A stretch of 64,000 nt of DNA from Nitrosomonas sp. (GTDB lineage: Bacteria > Pseudomonadota > Gammaproteobacteria > Burkholderiales > Nitrosomonadaceae), in NCBI RefSeq assembly GCF_024282095.1, contig NZ_JAMWZS010000002.1:62001-126000 (forward strand). The letters are read 5' to 3'. The translations under genes were made by a program, and so were the position numbers. How positions within the stretch are numbered: position 1 is the first letter of the stretch; the number at the start of each line of letters is the position of its first letter. The notes under the pieces are model-generated. The model worked only from the letters and a program-made list of their open reading frames with translations, was not told where the DNA came from and did not search any database. Below, one piece after another: positions 21,601-29,688 of this stretch.

Positions 21601-22215
21601 ATCCGGCTCGATGTAATTCGCGAAGTCATCGCCGACGCGGGTAACGATCAGGGCTATTTACCGTTGGGATTGGCTTTAAATGCAGATGGTGGCGAAGGCT
21701 TTGATGTATTGCATATGTTGGGCAATCGTGACGATGTTCACCTTGAATCTGTCAATAATCGTCTGGAATTAACCCGTCTCAATGATGGCGCCATGCTGAG
21801 CCTCAAGAACGCTGAAATGCTCGCTTTTGACAGCGGTGAAACAGTGGTGATTGCGCATAATCAAACAGAAGACATGCTAGCGCGCCTGGTACATAGTTTC
21901 TTTGACCGGGACGCCACCCCGGAGGAATGGCAATTAGGGCGGGAAGCACTGGATGCTCAGGTAAGTCATCGCAGTATCTTGGATTGGTTCCAGCAACATG
22001 CCGGTTTGGATGATCTGTCCAATACGGATTATGTGCAAACGATTTATACCCAAACATTAGGCCGTGCTGCGACAAATGATGAACTCGATCAACAGCTGTC
22101 GCGTTTGGATAGCCATCAAGTGGATCGTGAATGGCTGGCGGCTGAAATCACTCAAAGCACCGAAGCTGCCATGCATTTGGTAGGCAGTGCCATGCTGCAA
22201 GAGGGATGGGTATAG
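15640..22215 (+). CDS. Giant DUF4347 / tandem-repeat / RTX-type surface protein
   Basis: A 2191-residue protein that is probably exported by a type I system as an adhesin or surface protein; no N-terminal signal peptide is present. Residues 12-175 match DUF4347 (SILFIDSGVADYQTL, VHILSHGNQAEVILG, VVLYGCHVAKG). Residues 180-355 form a separate beta-rich domain. Ten repeats of about 124 residues follow (residues 357-1597), each opening with ITSATYDASTGALVVTGT and containing KNGTSSTGATTYNLAAAEDW. After a GGGGNPAPTP linker come glycine/aspartate RTX nonapeptides near residues 1788-1868 (GGGGNDTVGSLAGND, GGTGNDLLSGATGND). The last 270 residues hold DUF4214-like units (LVKTWLGRDLT, LVHSFFDRDATPEE, IYTQTLGRAATNDE). 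No secretion genes are in the window. Confidence 0.88.
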   Translation: MTTQTMQPKQSILFIDSGVADYQTLINGVKAGTQVVILNVDQDGVQQITDVLNQSSSVDSVHILSHGNQAEVILGNATLNRSSFAAYQPVLQSWRNALSETAEVVLYGCHVAKGAIGQQFVRQLSATIQASIAASVDLTGAKSLGGNWELAFHCGQINHPQIFAQNALDNYAGTLATETISFADNELSGEPLATYTKGTTGYGNLTIKGTDSAIGIAFGSLVNLSNPAGLYDSDSQLGPGISVGIGLNDGSSGGTTGTWFAFATANGGEFDLVSLKMTEGLGAFTSMQAVGFRNGLQVATQSLTLSTGTTQQTLSMSSDFDNVDEIRVRQTTPGFYDSGTPGQDGILFENFIFQPIPVTITSATYDASTNSLVVTGTNMTATVGAANDIDVTKLTLTGQGGSTYTLTSANVEITSASGFTITLNAADQTHVEGLLNKNGTAAVDATTFNIAAAADWNPSQTGNADATGNGITVSNVQTPTITSATYDASTGALVVTGTNFVNANGATNDITANKFTFTGEGGATYTLTDSSNVEITSGTAFTITLSATDKAAINPISNKNGTSSTGATTYNLAAADDWNTVIGNADTSDATGNGITVSNVAAPTITSATYDANTGVLVVTGTGFLSLNGATNDIFANKFTFTGEGGATYTLTDTANVEITSGTAFTLTLSATDKAAINQIVNKNGTSSTSATTYNLAAAEDWAAGADAAVVVADLTGNGMTVSNVAVPTITSATYDANTGALAVTGTGFLSLSGATNDIAANKFTFTGEGGATYTLTDTANVEITSGTAFTLTLSATDKAAINQIVNKNGTSSTSATTYNLAVAEDWAAGADAAVVVADLTGNGITVSNVAVPTITSVAYDYNSNVLTVTGTGFLQQNGASNDIDLSKLTITGEGGATYTLTSATDVEITSGTSFSATLTDADLINVEALLNKNGASAVSGTTYNLAAAEDWAAGADAAVTVADLTGNAITVSNYAAPTVTSATFDASTNVLTVTGANLISNSGATNDVAVSLLTLTGEGGSYALTSADVEITSATSFSVTLNAADQLVAHGLLNKNGTASSDATTYNIAAAENWMAGTAASITVADLTGNDITVSNVQTPAITSATYDSDTGLLVVTGTDFFNKVGANNDIDISTLTLTGGTANATYTITSASDVEIASATSFSVTLSGADKTNVDALLDQTGTTSSGGSTYNLAAADNWLSGANAASDISDASSAVTVSINPRITSATYDASTGALVVTGTNLQANGGGSDIDASTLTFTGEGSTTYTLTDSADVEITSATAFTVTLSATDKAAVNQIMNKNGTTSAGATTYNLATADDWNTNATTGDTSDATGNGITVSNVAAPVITSATYDASSGALIVTGTDFLKASGAANDIDVSKFTFTGEGGATYTLTDSIDVEITSGTAFTVTLSSTDKAAVNQIVNKNGTSSTDATTYNLAAAEDWAVGADAVVNVVDATGNGITVSNVAVPTITSSTYNASTGALVVTGSDFLKAVGATNDIVANKFTFTGEGGATYTLTDTANVEITSGTALTLTLSATDKAAVNLLLNEDGTASSDATTYNVAAAEDWAAGADAAVNVADLAGNGITVTIPPASSGGGGNPAPTPTIIDGATTSTTTQSDGTVITTVLPVSANRQDDPNSLFRQYADIPVIRNSNGDTLLTASLPVGAGLNIAGKSQLLDLPEAIDDLTQRIEQKTGSDSSLTQEIIDRAKDFLATLATDEHVTVQAITPSIGNNQALDVPIIITGSNIDNDDKQILIIDARNLPSGAIIQLDNVAFASIIGAARVVGGNGENFVVGDNQNQYIVLGADDDILLGGGGNDTVGSLAGNDQTSGDAGDDIVFGGTGNDLLSGATGNDQLNGGLGFDSVSQEGQLSDYQVEAHGGVITLTQSNGEVDTFTDVELIHFATGPSLSVAYSSVEAVAHHLVKTWLGRDLTAIEGDAVQNWQAATTDDILTAFHNLPEAVAFQDKTSDELLAGLETNPNIIRLDVIREVIADAGNDQGYLPLGLALNADGGEGFDVLHMLGNRDDVHLESVNNRLELTRLNDGAMLSLKNAEMLAFDSGETVVIAHNQTEDMLARLVHSFFDRDATPEEWQLGREALDAQVSHRSILDWFQQHAGLDDLSNTDYVQTIYTQTLGRAATNDELDQQLSRLDSHQVDREWLAAEITQSTEAAMHLVGSAMLQEGWV
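16712..20430 (+). repeat. Ten in-gene tandem repeats of about 372 bp
   Basis: Repeat starts can be read at about 16712, 17079, 17452, 17827, 18202, 18577, 18949, 19315, 19684 and 20059. The third and fourth units are nearly identical over some 180 bases (17558-17740 against 17933-18115), which points to recent duplication or gene conversion; the others have diverged more. The period is a multiple of three, so changes in copy number keep the frame. Confidence 0.9.
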
Positions 22216-22339
22216 ATCACCCCATTCATCTAACAACCACAGTTTTCCGGCCGAATTCAAGTCATGTCATCAACAATATTGATGATAAAATTTCAGTACT
22301 TTTTCGGCCCAAACCCTGCTACAGCCAAGGAATCATTGC

Positions 22340-23974
22340 GTGTCACACAATCCATTCAGATCCTTCTTACTGATCTTTCAATTTTTTTGTTACTTTGTTT
22401 TTCTGCTGACGCCATCTATTTCTCAAGCACTGACCATTGAAGCAAAAGCACTCGAGCAACAGCTGGCGAAACCAGCTTCATTTGCTTTTACTGAGACGGC
22501 AACTGCAAATCTACAGCAATTTTATAACGCGCGAAATTACCGGCCCGTTTGGATAACACCCGAACCGGAATCGTCTTCACTTGAAATGGCATTCGCCTTC
22601 ATCGCCAGCGCCGAAAATGAAGGATTGAATAGCCAGGATTATCACTTGCAACAATTACAGCAATTGCAGCAGCAAGCCAAACAATCTTTACCGGCAGCCA
22701 TCGAACTGGAGTTACGCACAACGCATGCAGTCATGCAATTAGCCAAAGATTTATCGCGCGGTCGGCTGTCGGCCATCGCGGCTGATCCGGACTGGCATAT
22801 CCCGCAACCCAAATTTGATGCGGCAACCTTCTTGCATGGCGCAATCAAAACTGGTCGTCTGCAACAATCCCTGCACGATCTATCTCCCCAAAAGCACGGT
22901 TATCAGTTGCTCAAACAAACGCTGATGCGCTATCAGAATCTCATCAACAGTCATGCAGAATGGATTCACATTCCCAGCACCCCATCCATTCGCCCGGGCG
23001 CAACCGACACAGTCATTCCGTTGATCCGTCAGCGCATCGCACAAGCCTACGCCGCTGACGGTATTGCTGAATATCATCTCACTTCAAGCAATAGCCAGCA
23101 GTACGATGATGCGTTGGTCGCTGCAATCAAGGCATATCAGATTCAGCACGGTCTGAATCCGGACGGGATCATCGGGAAAAATACTATCCGTGCATTGAAT
23201 ATCCCGCTTGCCTGGAAAATACGCCAGTTGCGCATCAATATGGAACGTCTGCGCTGGCTTCCGGGTGATCTGGGCAAACGCTATGTGCTGGTGAACACGG
23301 CCGGCTTCCGGCTCACCGCCGCTGCACAGGGCGAGAATATTCTCAGCATGCGCATTATCGTCGGACGTGATTATCGTTCCACGCCAAGTTTCAATGGCGC
23401 GCTCTCGCATATGGTTTTGAATCCCTATTGGAATGTTCCCGCCAGTATTGCGCGTAAGGATTTGTTACCGAAACAGCAGAAAGATCCGGATTTTTTCACC
23501 GCGGGCGGCTTCAAGATTTACCCAAGCCATAGCCGTGATGCCACAGCGCTCGATCCGGATACGATTGACTGGCATGGCGTCAAAAAAGGATTTCCTTACG
23601 TGTTACGCCAGGATCCGGGCGCAGGCAATGCATTAGGCAGGATAAAATTCATGTTCGCCAACGGTTTTGATATTTATCTGCACGACACGCCATCCAAATC
23701 GTTATTCCAAAAAGATATCCGCACGTTCAGCTCCGGCTGCATCCGCCTGGAAAAACCGCTGGAACTGGCTGCTTTCCTAATGGGCGGGCAAACGGTATCC
23801 GACAAATTTCTCGCCGACATGGACAGCGGCAAGACCATGGCCGTGCATTTACCTAAACAACTGCCCATTTACTTAGTGTATATTACGGCCTGGGTTGATG
23901 AGCAGGACCAGGTACATTTTTCACCCGATATTTACGGCCGGGATTTACGCGCGTTGCAATATGCCGGCTGGTAG
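22340..23974 (+). CDS. ldtD: L,D-transpeptidase of the YcbB/LdtD type
   Basis: A 544-residue periplasmic enzyme that forms 3-3 cross-links in peptidoglycan. A signal peptide spans residues 10-34 (FLLIFQFFCYFVFLL...SISQALT). An N-terminal helical YcbB scaffold comes next. A peptidoglycan-binding module follows near residues 250-295 (ALVAAIKAYQIQHGLNPDG). The C-terminal YkuD domain has HMVLNPYWNVP, HDTPSKSLF and the catalytic FSSGCIRLEKP with Cys at about 467. The start is GTG at 22340 with an AAGGA site ten bases upstream. A MepK-like endopeptidase follows after 47 bases, the same pairing as E. coli ycbB-ycbK, so the two probably make and cut the same cross-links. Confidence 0.92.
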   Translation: MSHNPFRSFLLIFQFFCYFVFLLTPSISQALTIEAKALEQQLAKPASFAFTETATANLQQFYNARNYRPVWITPEPESSSLEMAFAFIASAENEGLNSQDYHLQQLQQLQQQAKQSLPAAIELELRTTHAVMQLAKDLSRGRLSAIAADPDWHIPQPKFDAATFLHGAIKTGRLQQSLHDLSPQKHGYQLLKQTLMRYQNLINSHAEWIHIPSTPSIRPGATDTVIPLIRQRIAQAYAADGIAEYHLTSSNSQQYDDALVAAIKAYQIQHGLNPDGIIGKNTIRALNIPLAWKIRQLRINMERLRWLPGDLGKRYVLVNTAGFRLTAAAQGENILSMRIIVGRDYRSTPSFNGALSHMVLNPYWNVPASIARKDLLPKQQKDPDFFTAGGFKIYPSHSRDATALDPDTIDWHGVKKGFPYVLRQDPGAGNALGRIKFMFANGFDIYLHDTPSKSLFQKDIRTFSSGCIRLEKPLELAAFLMGGQTVSDKFLADMDSGKTMAVHLPKQLPIYLVYITAWVDEQDQVHFSPDIYGRDLRALQYAGW

Positions 23975-24021
23975 CGTTATTAACAAAAACAATAACAAAA
24001 TTTTCCGGAGAAAAACATACG

Positions 24022-24624
24022 ATGCTGATACAAAAACTTTTGAATCAAAATTATTTATCAGAAACAGAACCGGTGCACAGCCGCCGCCGTTTTTTAAAAG
24101 CAGGATTAGGCGCATGCACGCTGTTGACACTCCCCCTAGCAGCAACATCCGCACACGCAGCATTCAAAAGACCTTTCGAGAAAAAACTGAGCTTTCTCAA
24201 CTTACACACCGGCGAACGCACCCGCGCCACCTACTGGGCCAATGGCCGCTATATCCCCGAAGGCATGCGCGCAATCAACCATGTGCTGCGCGACCATCGA
24301 ACCGGCGATCGCTATAAAATAGATCCTGAGCTATTCGATATTCTGCATTTGCTGCAACGCAAACTGGGTACCAATCAGGAATTTCACGTGATTTCCGCGT
24401 ACCGCTCACCTGCTACCAATGCCAAATTGGCAGAGCAAAGCGGCGGCGTTGCTAAAAACAGCATGCATACGCATGGAAAGGCCATCGATATCCGCTTGCC
24501 GAGTCGTAGACTTTCCGATCTGCGCACTGTTGCCATGTCCCTGCAAGCAGGCGGTGTGGGTTATTACCCGTCTTCTAATTTTATTCATCTGGATACCGGA
24601 AATTTTCGTTTCTGGGGCGGATAA
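24022..24624 (+). CDS. mepK: MepK/YcbK-like murein endopeptidase (DUF882)
   Basis: A 200-residue M15-fold peptidase expected to cleave peptidoglycan cross-links in the periplasm. A twin-arginine signal SRRRFLKAGLG starts at about residue 20 and ends near SAHAA. The zinc site is visible as His149/His151 and Asp156 (MHTHGKAIDIRL) and His189 (FIHLDTG). The VISAYRSPATNAKLAE segment is typical of the DUF882 family. The length matches YcbK (about 180 residues plus a longer leader). A CGGAG ribosome site precedes the ATG. It is downstream of, and probably co-transcribed with, the L,D-transpeptidase. Confidence 0.9.
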   Translation: MLIQKLLNQNYLSETEPVHSRRRFLKAGLGACTLLTLPLAATSAHAAFKRPFEKKLSFLNLHTGERTRATYWANGRYIPEGMRAINHVLRDHRTGDRYKIDPELFDILHLLQRKLGTNQEFHVISAYRSPATNAKLAEQSGGVAKNSMHTHGKAIDIRLPSRRLSDLRTVAMSLQAGGVGYYPSSNFIHLDTGNFRFWGG

Positions 24625-24653
24625 ACAGAGTGCTTACCGACAATCGGAAAGAC

Positions 24654-25388
24654 TCAGTCCGGCATCACAGCCGACTTCATTTTTTTATAGATCTCAGCAA
24701 GTACGCGATTCTGTTCACCCTCAGACAGTAGATCGAGTGGTTTATCTGGAGAATTAGCACCTTGAAACTTAGCCAGCAGGGAATCCTCGAAAGTAGTTGA
24801 GCTCACTGCAATCCAGAAAATCACACAACCGCGATTCTGGGCTGCCTCCAGTAGCTCCGGCAGTTCCTTTTCGCGAATGAAGGTGGAATTAAGGAAGTTC
24901 TGCGTAACCAAGAACACGGCGACCCTCGCCGATTCCAAGGCAATGCGGATCTCATTCAGCCAGTCTGATCCCGGTCGAATTTCTGTGTCATCCCAAATCC
25001 GAATCAATTCTTTGTCCTCAAGGGGTTGCAGAAACTGCTTGAGCTTCTCCAACCACAAAGCATCTTTATGGCTGTAGCTGATAAAAACGGGCTTAATAAC
25101 TTGAATTTTTGGCGCAACGAAGTGTAGCAGATACAGTACCTTACGTGTACTATCTAGTTCGAAGGTCACTTGTAAAGCCGGGGAAGGATGTAAATACAAT
25201 CGAATGGTGCCATCGCGGCTAATCGCCCGCGTTCGACCTGGAAAAGCATCTGGATTAGCAGCCAAGATATCCAATACTTCGAATAACACTATCTGCGCTT
25301 CAGGTGGCAGTTCATGCCGACTTGCCTTACCTGTACTCGAGAATTGGATCGCGTATGGCTCGAGTGTCAATGCTTGATCAACCACCAT
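24654..25388 (-). CDS. TIR-domain protein with RelE/ParE-like N-terminal domain
   Basis: A 244-residue, apparently soluble two-domain protein. Residues 98-235 form a TIR domain of the bacterial TIR_2 type: VFISYSHKDALWLEKL, a BB-loop-like IWDDTEIRPGSDW at 131-143, then NEIRIALESARVAVFLVT with Glu146 at the place of the NAD-cleaving glutamate, and EKELPELLEAA. Residues 10-92 have the pattern of a RelE/ParE fold: YAIQFS, a helical hairpin with LPPEAQIVLFEVLDILA, then strands FPGRTRAI, TIRLYLHP and LQVTFELDSTRKVLYLLHF. The fold of that part is my inference. The gene overlaps the end of the upstream membrane-protein gene by 11 bases. A role as the effector of an anti-phage or abortive system is likely but unproven. 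Confidence 0.75.
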   Translation of the reverse strand: MVVDQALTLEPYAIQFSSTGKASRHELPPEAQIVLFEVLDILAANPDAFPGRTRAISRDGTIRLYLHPSPALQVTFELDSTRKVLYLLHFVAPKIQVIKPVFISYSHKDALWLEKLKQFLQPLEDKELIRIWDDTEIRPGSDWLNEIRIALESARVAVFLVTQNFLNSTFIREKELPELLEAAQNRGCVIFWIAVSSTTFEDSLLAKFQGANSPDKPLDLLSEGEQNRVLAEIYKKMKSAVMPD

Positions 25389-26550
25389 TTACTCCTGGTG
25401 GTGTGCAAGTAGCATCTTCAATGAATGACCTCACTGCTGTAACTCGAATGATGCGATTTTCACGATTTATCACAAATTCAATTTCAACACGCCCATTTTT
25501 AGTCAAACTTCGTAATATTGTTTCAACGCCTTGAGAAAGTGATCCTAAGGACGAGAAGGATTCTACATCTTCTGTACTTAGCTGTGCTTCCAAATCCTGC
25601 AACTCAATCCGATCTGCAATGCCCAACATTGAACGTTGTCGAGCAGCACCCTCCTCGAACACGATCGCATAGCCGCTAGTACGAATGTCCGCACTCTTGA
25701 GAATTGCGGTCTTGCGGGTTCTGGCTATCTGTACTGACTCGATCTTCGCAGCCTGTTCAATAAATTCGGCCGGTACTTCAACTTTTCCTGCCACGCCAGC
25801 ATGCTGCAACATCTTCTCTAGCACAGATCTCAATTGCCCCGCGTTAGCCGCCAAGTCTATCTGTTCACGCTGATTACGCAGATATCTCGCGGTGAATAGC
25901 ATGATTGCCAACCAAACCGCCACGGCAACAACCATCCTACCAAAACCAATAATCCCTAAATTTGGATATAGTGCAGATTCAAGTTCAAACGCAAGATCAG
26001 GTCTAAGCGTGAGCGCTTTTACAAAGATTGAGACAGAAACGGCTCCTATTATCATGTACACACTTATAAAAATCAGGAATCCACTTCGAAGGCGACTTAG
26101 CCACCGACTGCGTCTGCTCTCCTTCCACAACGACTTCGTTAACCCAGTAATCCCCAACAACTCTAGCTTCGCTCGCTCCTGGAATGTTTTGCGAAGCAAT
26201 GAAATACTAAACAGTAGCGACGGTACGCCCGCTAATATGGACAGGAGAAGAGCCAATAGTGACAAAATAAATAACAATCCAAGTACATTCTTGAACCAAT
26301 CAGGAGGGGTGACCGTCGCGTCTACAATACTCTTATCAACAAAATTGAGAACAAATATCGAACTAAATAGCCAAACAAACGTAATAAGAAAATGCGCGAT
26401 TGCCAAATCAGCACTAAGCATTAACCCCCAGTAGCTAATCCGCTCGCGACGGGTAAGGTTGAAGTCTTTCACCACATCCGAAAGCGCTTTAATCACTTTG
26501 TCCAGACTTTGCGAATCAAGATTGACAGTACGCGGTGCACTATTCATCAT
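25378..26550 (-). CDS. Polytopic membrane protein paired with TIR protein
   Basis: A 390-residue protein I cannot assign to a named family. Four strongly hydrophobic segments are seen near residues 40-70, 85-117, 155-180 and 197-222. A soluble C-terminal region of about 165 residues follows and contains EFIEQAAKIESVQIARTRK, SGYAIVFEEGAARQR and, near the end, RVEIEFVINRENRIIRVTAV. This last region has a helix-then-strand layout loosely like a RelE/ParE fold. An upstream TTG could extend the frame by six residues; the ATG pair at 26547-26550 was preferred. Its 3' end overlaps the TIR gene by 11 bases, so the two form one unit. It may be the sensor or membrane anchor for the TIR effector. Confidence 0.7.
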   Translation of the reverse strand: MMNSAPRTVNLDSQSLDKVIKALSDVVKDFNLTRRERISYWGLMLSADLAIAHFLITFVWLFSSIFVLNFVDKSIVDATVTPPDWFKNVLGLLFILSLLALLLSILAGVPSLLFSISLLRKTFQERAKLELLGITGLTKSLWKESRRSRWLSRLRSGFLIFISVYMIIGAVSVSIFVKALTLRPDLAFELESALYPNLGIIGFGRMVVAVAVWLAIMLFTARYLRNQREQIDLAANAGQLRSVLEKMLQHAGVAGKVEVPAEFIEQAAKIESVQIARTRKTAILKSADIRTSGYAIVFEEGAARQRSMLGIADRIELQDLEAQLSTEDVESFSSLGSLSQGVETILRSLTKNGRVEIEFVINRENRIIRVTAVRSFIEDATCTPPGVNGG

Positions 26551-26860
26551 GATAGAAAAGCATAACAATCATGGAAAGAAGAACGATTCACAGGCCAAAC
26601 CAGCGTGCAGACTGGTAGAATCTGAAGTGAAACATAGCGAAATTACTACTTTCAGCATGTGGCAAGATATAAGTGCCTTACTATATACATATATAAGATA
26701 AAAGTACTGCAAATTAGATAGAGTGTCAAATGATCAATAATTCGCAAAACTAAATCTAATCAGCAGTACTTAATGGGGAGTCCGACAATGAATAAAAGGT
26801 TTGAATACCCTCACAGCAAGTTGCTGCGTACAATCAAATTCCATGGTTTTCGCAGCGCTA
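26551..26860. other. A+T-rich intergenic region upstream of the TIR unit
   Basis: Between the membrane-protein gene and the 3' end of pyrE. It should contain the promoter of the leftward two-gene unit; a TATAGT-like hexamer can be read on the minus strand near 26680-26690, but no paired -35 box is convincing. A short plus-strand frame beginning with an ATG at 26788 after GGGGAG runs antisense into pyrE and shows no family resemblance, so it was not called. Confidence 0.4.
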
Positions 26861-27502
26861 TTAGTTCACCCCATACTGCTCCCGATACCGCTGCACCGCC
26901 TGCAAATGCTGCGCAAGCGCAGCGTGATTCAGCAAATACTCCACCAGATCATCCAAATTAATAATCGAAGTCACCGAAAGCCCATGCATTTGCTGCACTT
27001 CCTGTACCGCCGATAGTTCCCCGATGCCGCGTTCCATACGATCAAGCGCAATCACGACACCGCCAGACGTTGCACCCGAGGCTTTAATCAAGTCGACCGA
27101 TTCACGCACCGAGGTACCCGCGGAAATCACATCATCGACAATCAGCACCCGTCCGCTCAGTGGAGCACCCACCAGCACGCCGCCTTCACCATGATCTTTC
27201 GCTTCCTTGCGGTTAAAGCAGAAAGGATAGTTATGCCCCATCTCCGCCAGCGCGATAGCAATCGTGCTGACCAGCGGAATGCCTTTGTACGCGGGGCCGA
27301 ACAACATATCGAACGGAAGCGCTGCAGCGACAATCGCTTTGGCGTAAAATTGCCCGAGTTTGCGCAGAGAGTCGCCGTCGTTGAATAAGCCTGCATTAAA
27401 GAAATAAGGCGACATGCGCCCCGCTTTGGTTTTAAATTCGCCAAAGCACAACACATTGCGCTCAATGGCGAACTGAATAAATGCCTGCCGGAAATCGGAC
27501 AT
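26861..27502 (-). CDS. pyrE: Orotate phosphoribosyltransferase
   Basis: A 213-residue cytoplasmic enzyme joining orotate to PRPP to give orotidine 5'-phosphate, the fifth step of pyrimidine synthesis. The PRPP-binding motif [17 protein letters not shown] is present, as are [12 protein letters not shown] and [15 protein letters not shown] with the catalytic lysine loop. The open frame continues to 27646, but the ATG at 27502 ([13 protein letters not shown]) gives the usual family length and leaves a 27-base gap to the divergent xthA gene, so both promoters must be very compact or overlap the genes. Confidence 0.95.
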   Translation of the reverse strand: MSDFRQAFIQFAIERNVLCFGEFKTKAGRMSPYFFNAGLFNDGDSLRKLGQFYAKAIVAAALPFDMLFGPAYKGIPLVSTIAIALAEMGHNYPFCFNRKEAKDHGEGGVLVGAPLSGRVLIVDDVISAGTSVRESVDLIKASGATSGGVVIALDRMERGIGELSAVQEVQQMHGLSVTSIINLDDLVEYLLNHAALAQHLQAVQRYREQYGVN

Positions 27503-27529
27503 ACAATTAACCACACTAGAAATAAAAAG

Positions 27530-28303
27530 ATGCAAATTATAACGCTTAACCTGAACGGCATTCGCGCGGCTGCAAAAAAAGGCTTCTTTGGATGGCTGGC
27601 CGCACAATCGGCGGATATTGTGTGTGTGCAGGAACTCAAAGCGCAATTACCCGACTTTTCCAAGGATATGCTGTCACCGGATAGCTATCGGGGCTACTTT
27701 CATTGTGCTGCGCAAAAAGGCTATAGTGGCGTCGGCATTTATTGCCGCAGTCAGCCAGACAACATCATCGAAGGCGTCGGAATCCCTGAAATCGATGCCG
27801 AAGGCCGCTTTATCCAGGCAGATTTCGGTAATTTGAGCATTATTTCACTCTATCTGCCGTCCGGGTCCAGCGGCGAACACCGGCAAGCTGCAAAATTCTT
27901 CTTCATGGAAAAATTCTTTCCGATCCTGAAAACACTGATGGCCAACGGCCGGGAAATTATTTTGTGCGGCGATTGGAATATCGCACATAAGGAAATTGAC
28001 CTGAAAAACTGGCGTTCCAATCAGAAAAATTCCGGTTTCCTGCCGGAAGAACGCACTTGGTTATCGAATGTTTTTGATGACATTGGGTTTGTCGATGTAT
28101 TCCGGCAGCTCAATGCCGAACCGGATCAATACACTTGGTGGTCCAATCGCGGACAAGCCTGGGCCAAGAACGTCGGCTGGCGCATTGATTATCAGATTGC
28201 CACACCCGCGATAGCGCAAAAAGCGCGCAGTGCCTCGATTTATAAAACCGAGCGTTTCTCGGATCATGCACCGCTGATCGTCGACTACGATCACACCTTA
28301 TGA
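27530..28303 (+). CDS. xthA: Exodeoxyribonuclease III
   Basis: A 257-residue enzyme that cuts DNA at abasic sites and trims 3' ends in base-excision repair. All family signatures are visible: LNLNGIRAA at the N-terminus, VCVQELKAQ with the metal-binding glutamate, [16 protein letters not shown], and a C-terminal [11 protein letters not shown] containing the catalytic Asp-His pair. The length is normal. The stop overlaps the start of the following transporter gene as ATGA, so the two are translated together. It is divergent from pyrE, a common arrangement in betaproteobacteria. Confidence 0.95.
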   Translation: MQIITLNLNGIRAAAKKGFFGWLAAQSADIVCVQELKAQLPDFSKDMLSPDSYRGYFHCAAQKGYSGVGIYCRSQPDNIIEGVGIPEIDAEGRFIQADFGNLSIISLYLPSGSSGEHRQAAKFFFMEKFFPILKTLMANGREIILCGDWNIAHKEIDLKNWRSNQKNSGFLPEERTWLSNVFDDIGFVDVFRQLNAEPDQYTWWSNRGQAWAKNVGWRIDYQIATPAIAQKARSASIYKTERFSDHAPLIVDYDHTL

Positions 28304-29682
28304 CATCCACCGGATTTTCCAGTTGGTTGCAGGCATTGCGGGTTTATACCCATCCACGCGTGCTGGGCATGTTGTCGCTGGGATTTTCCGCCGGCCTGCC
28401 GCTGCTGCTCATCATGGGCACCCTGTCGTTCTGGCTGCGCGAAGCCGGCATCGACCGCACCACCATCGGCCACCTGAGCTGGATCGGCTTGGCATACAGT
28501 TTTAAGTGGCTGTGGTCGCCGCTGGTCGATCGGCTACCGCTGCCGCTGCTGACCCGCTTCCTCGGCCGGCGCCGTGCCTGGTTGTTACTGTCGCAAATTA
28601 TCATCGCTGCCGCCTTGGTCGGCATGGCATTTACCGATCCCGTCGTCAGTCTGACGCAATTGGTATTTTTCGCACTCGCGGTCGCTTTTGCTTCCGCCAC
28701 CCAGGATATTGCGCTCGATGCGTATCGTATTGAAGCCGTTGCGGTCGAATTGCAGGGCGCCATGGCAGCGACGTATCAAGCGGGCTACCGCATCGCGATG
28801 ATCCTGGCATCGGCCGGTGTGCTGTGGATTGCAGCGACGATTGATGTTTCCACCACGTATGACCATGCGCCGTGGCGCTTCGCTTACCTGGTAATGGCCG
28901 CCACTATGGCGGTCGGCATCATTACCACACTGATCATCCGCGAGCCGGATGTCCCCTACAGCCGGTTGATTTCAGACAACGAAAAAATTGCGCAACTGGC
29001 GATTGCGCACTGGAATCTCCATCCCCGCATCAACAATATTCTGGTATGGCTGTACGGCGCATTGATCGCGCCTTTCCGCGATTTCATCGTGCGTCACGGC
29101 AAACAAGCATTGCTGATCTTAGGCTTGATTGCCATTTATCGCATTTCCGATGTGGTGATGGGTGTGATGAGCAATCCGTTTTATGTGGATATGGGCTACA
29201 GCAAAGAGGAAGTCGCCACCATTTCAAAAGTATACGGTGTCATTATGACGATCGCCGGTGCGGCCATCGGTGGTGTGCTGACCGTCAAAATCGGTATCAT
29301 GCGCACGCTGTTCCTGGGCGCCGTGTTATCGGCTGCCACCAATCTGCTGTTTGTCTGGCTGGCAGGCCGCGGTCATGATGTCAGCGCGCTGGTTTTTACC
29401 ATCTCAGCCGACAATCTATCGGCCGGCATTGCATCCAGCGCCTTCATTGCGTATTTGTCAGGCCTGACCAATTCCGCCTACTCGGCCACGCAGTATGCGC
29501 TATTCAGTTCGGTGATGTTGTTGCTACCCAAATTCATTGCCGGTTTCAGTGGGCAATTTGTCGATGCGTATGGTTATGAAAATTTCTTTATCGTCACGGC
29601 ACTATTGGGTTTTCCGGTTCTGATATTGGTCTGGCTTGCCGGGCAGGCCAAATTTGCAACATCGACCGGATCATCGCCATAA
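28300..29682 (+). CDS. ampG: AmpG-like MFS permease
   Basis: A 460-residue inner-membrane carrier with about twelve to fourteen helices, related to AmpG, which imports anhydro-muropeptides for cell-wall recycling. Seen in the sequence are GLPLLLIMGTLSFWLREAGI near the start, LSWIGLAYSFKWLWSPLVDR, FASATQDIALDAYRIEA, and a late TNSAYSATQYALFSS, all typical of AmpG-like members of the PAT branch. The start overlaps xthA by four bases and zapE follows after six bases, so xthA-ampG-zapE form an operon. The exact substrate is inferred from family resemblance. Confidence 0.87.
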   Translation: MTSTGFSSWLQALRVYTHPRVLGMLSLGFSAGLPLLLIMGTLSFWLREAGIDRTTIGHLSWIGLAYSFKWLWSPLVDRLPLPLLTRFLGRRRAWLLLSQIIIAAALVGMAFTDPVVSLTQLVFFALAVAFASATQDIALDAYRIEAVAVELQGAMAATYQAGYRIAMILASAGVLWIAATIDVSTTYDHAPWRFAYLVMAATMAVGIITTLIIREPDVPYSRLISDNEKIAQLAIAHWNLHPRINNILVWLYGALIAPFRDFIVRHGKQALLILGLIAIYRISDVVMGVMSNPFYVDMGYSKEEVATISKVYGVIMTIAGAAIGGVLTVKIGIMRTLFLGAVLSAATNLLFVWLAGRGHDVSALVFTISADNLSAGIASSAFIAYLSGLTNSAYSATQYALFSSVMLLLPKFIAGFSGQFVDAYGYENFFIVTALLGFPVLILVWLAGQAKFATSTGSSP

Positions 29683-29688
29683 TCGAAC

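Noticed and set aside
22267-22285. Seven-base stem TCATCAA/TTGATGA after the giant surface gene
   Set aside because: A+T-rich, weak, and not followed by a run of T; not a convincing terminator.
26773-26961. Short frame with a GGGGAG site, starting at 26773/26788
   Set aside because: Runs antisense into pyrE and its Pro/Ala-rich tail is only a shadow of that gene.
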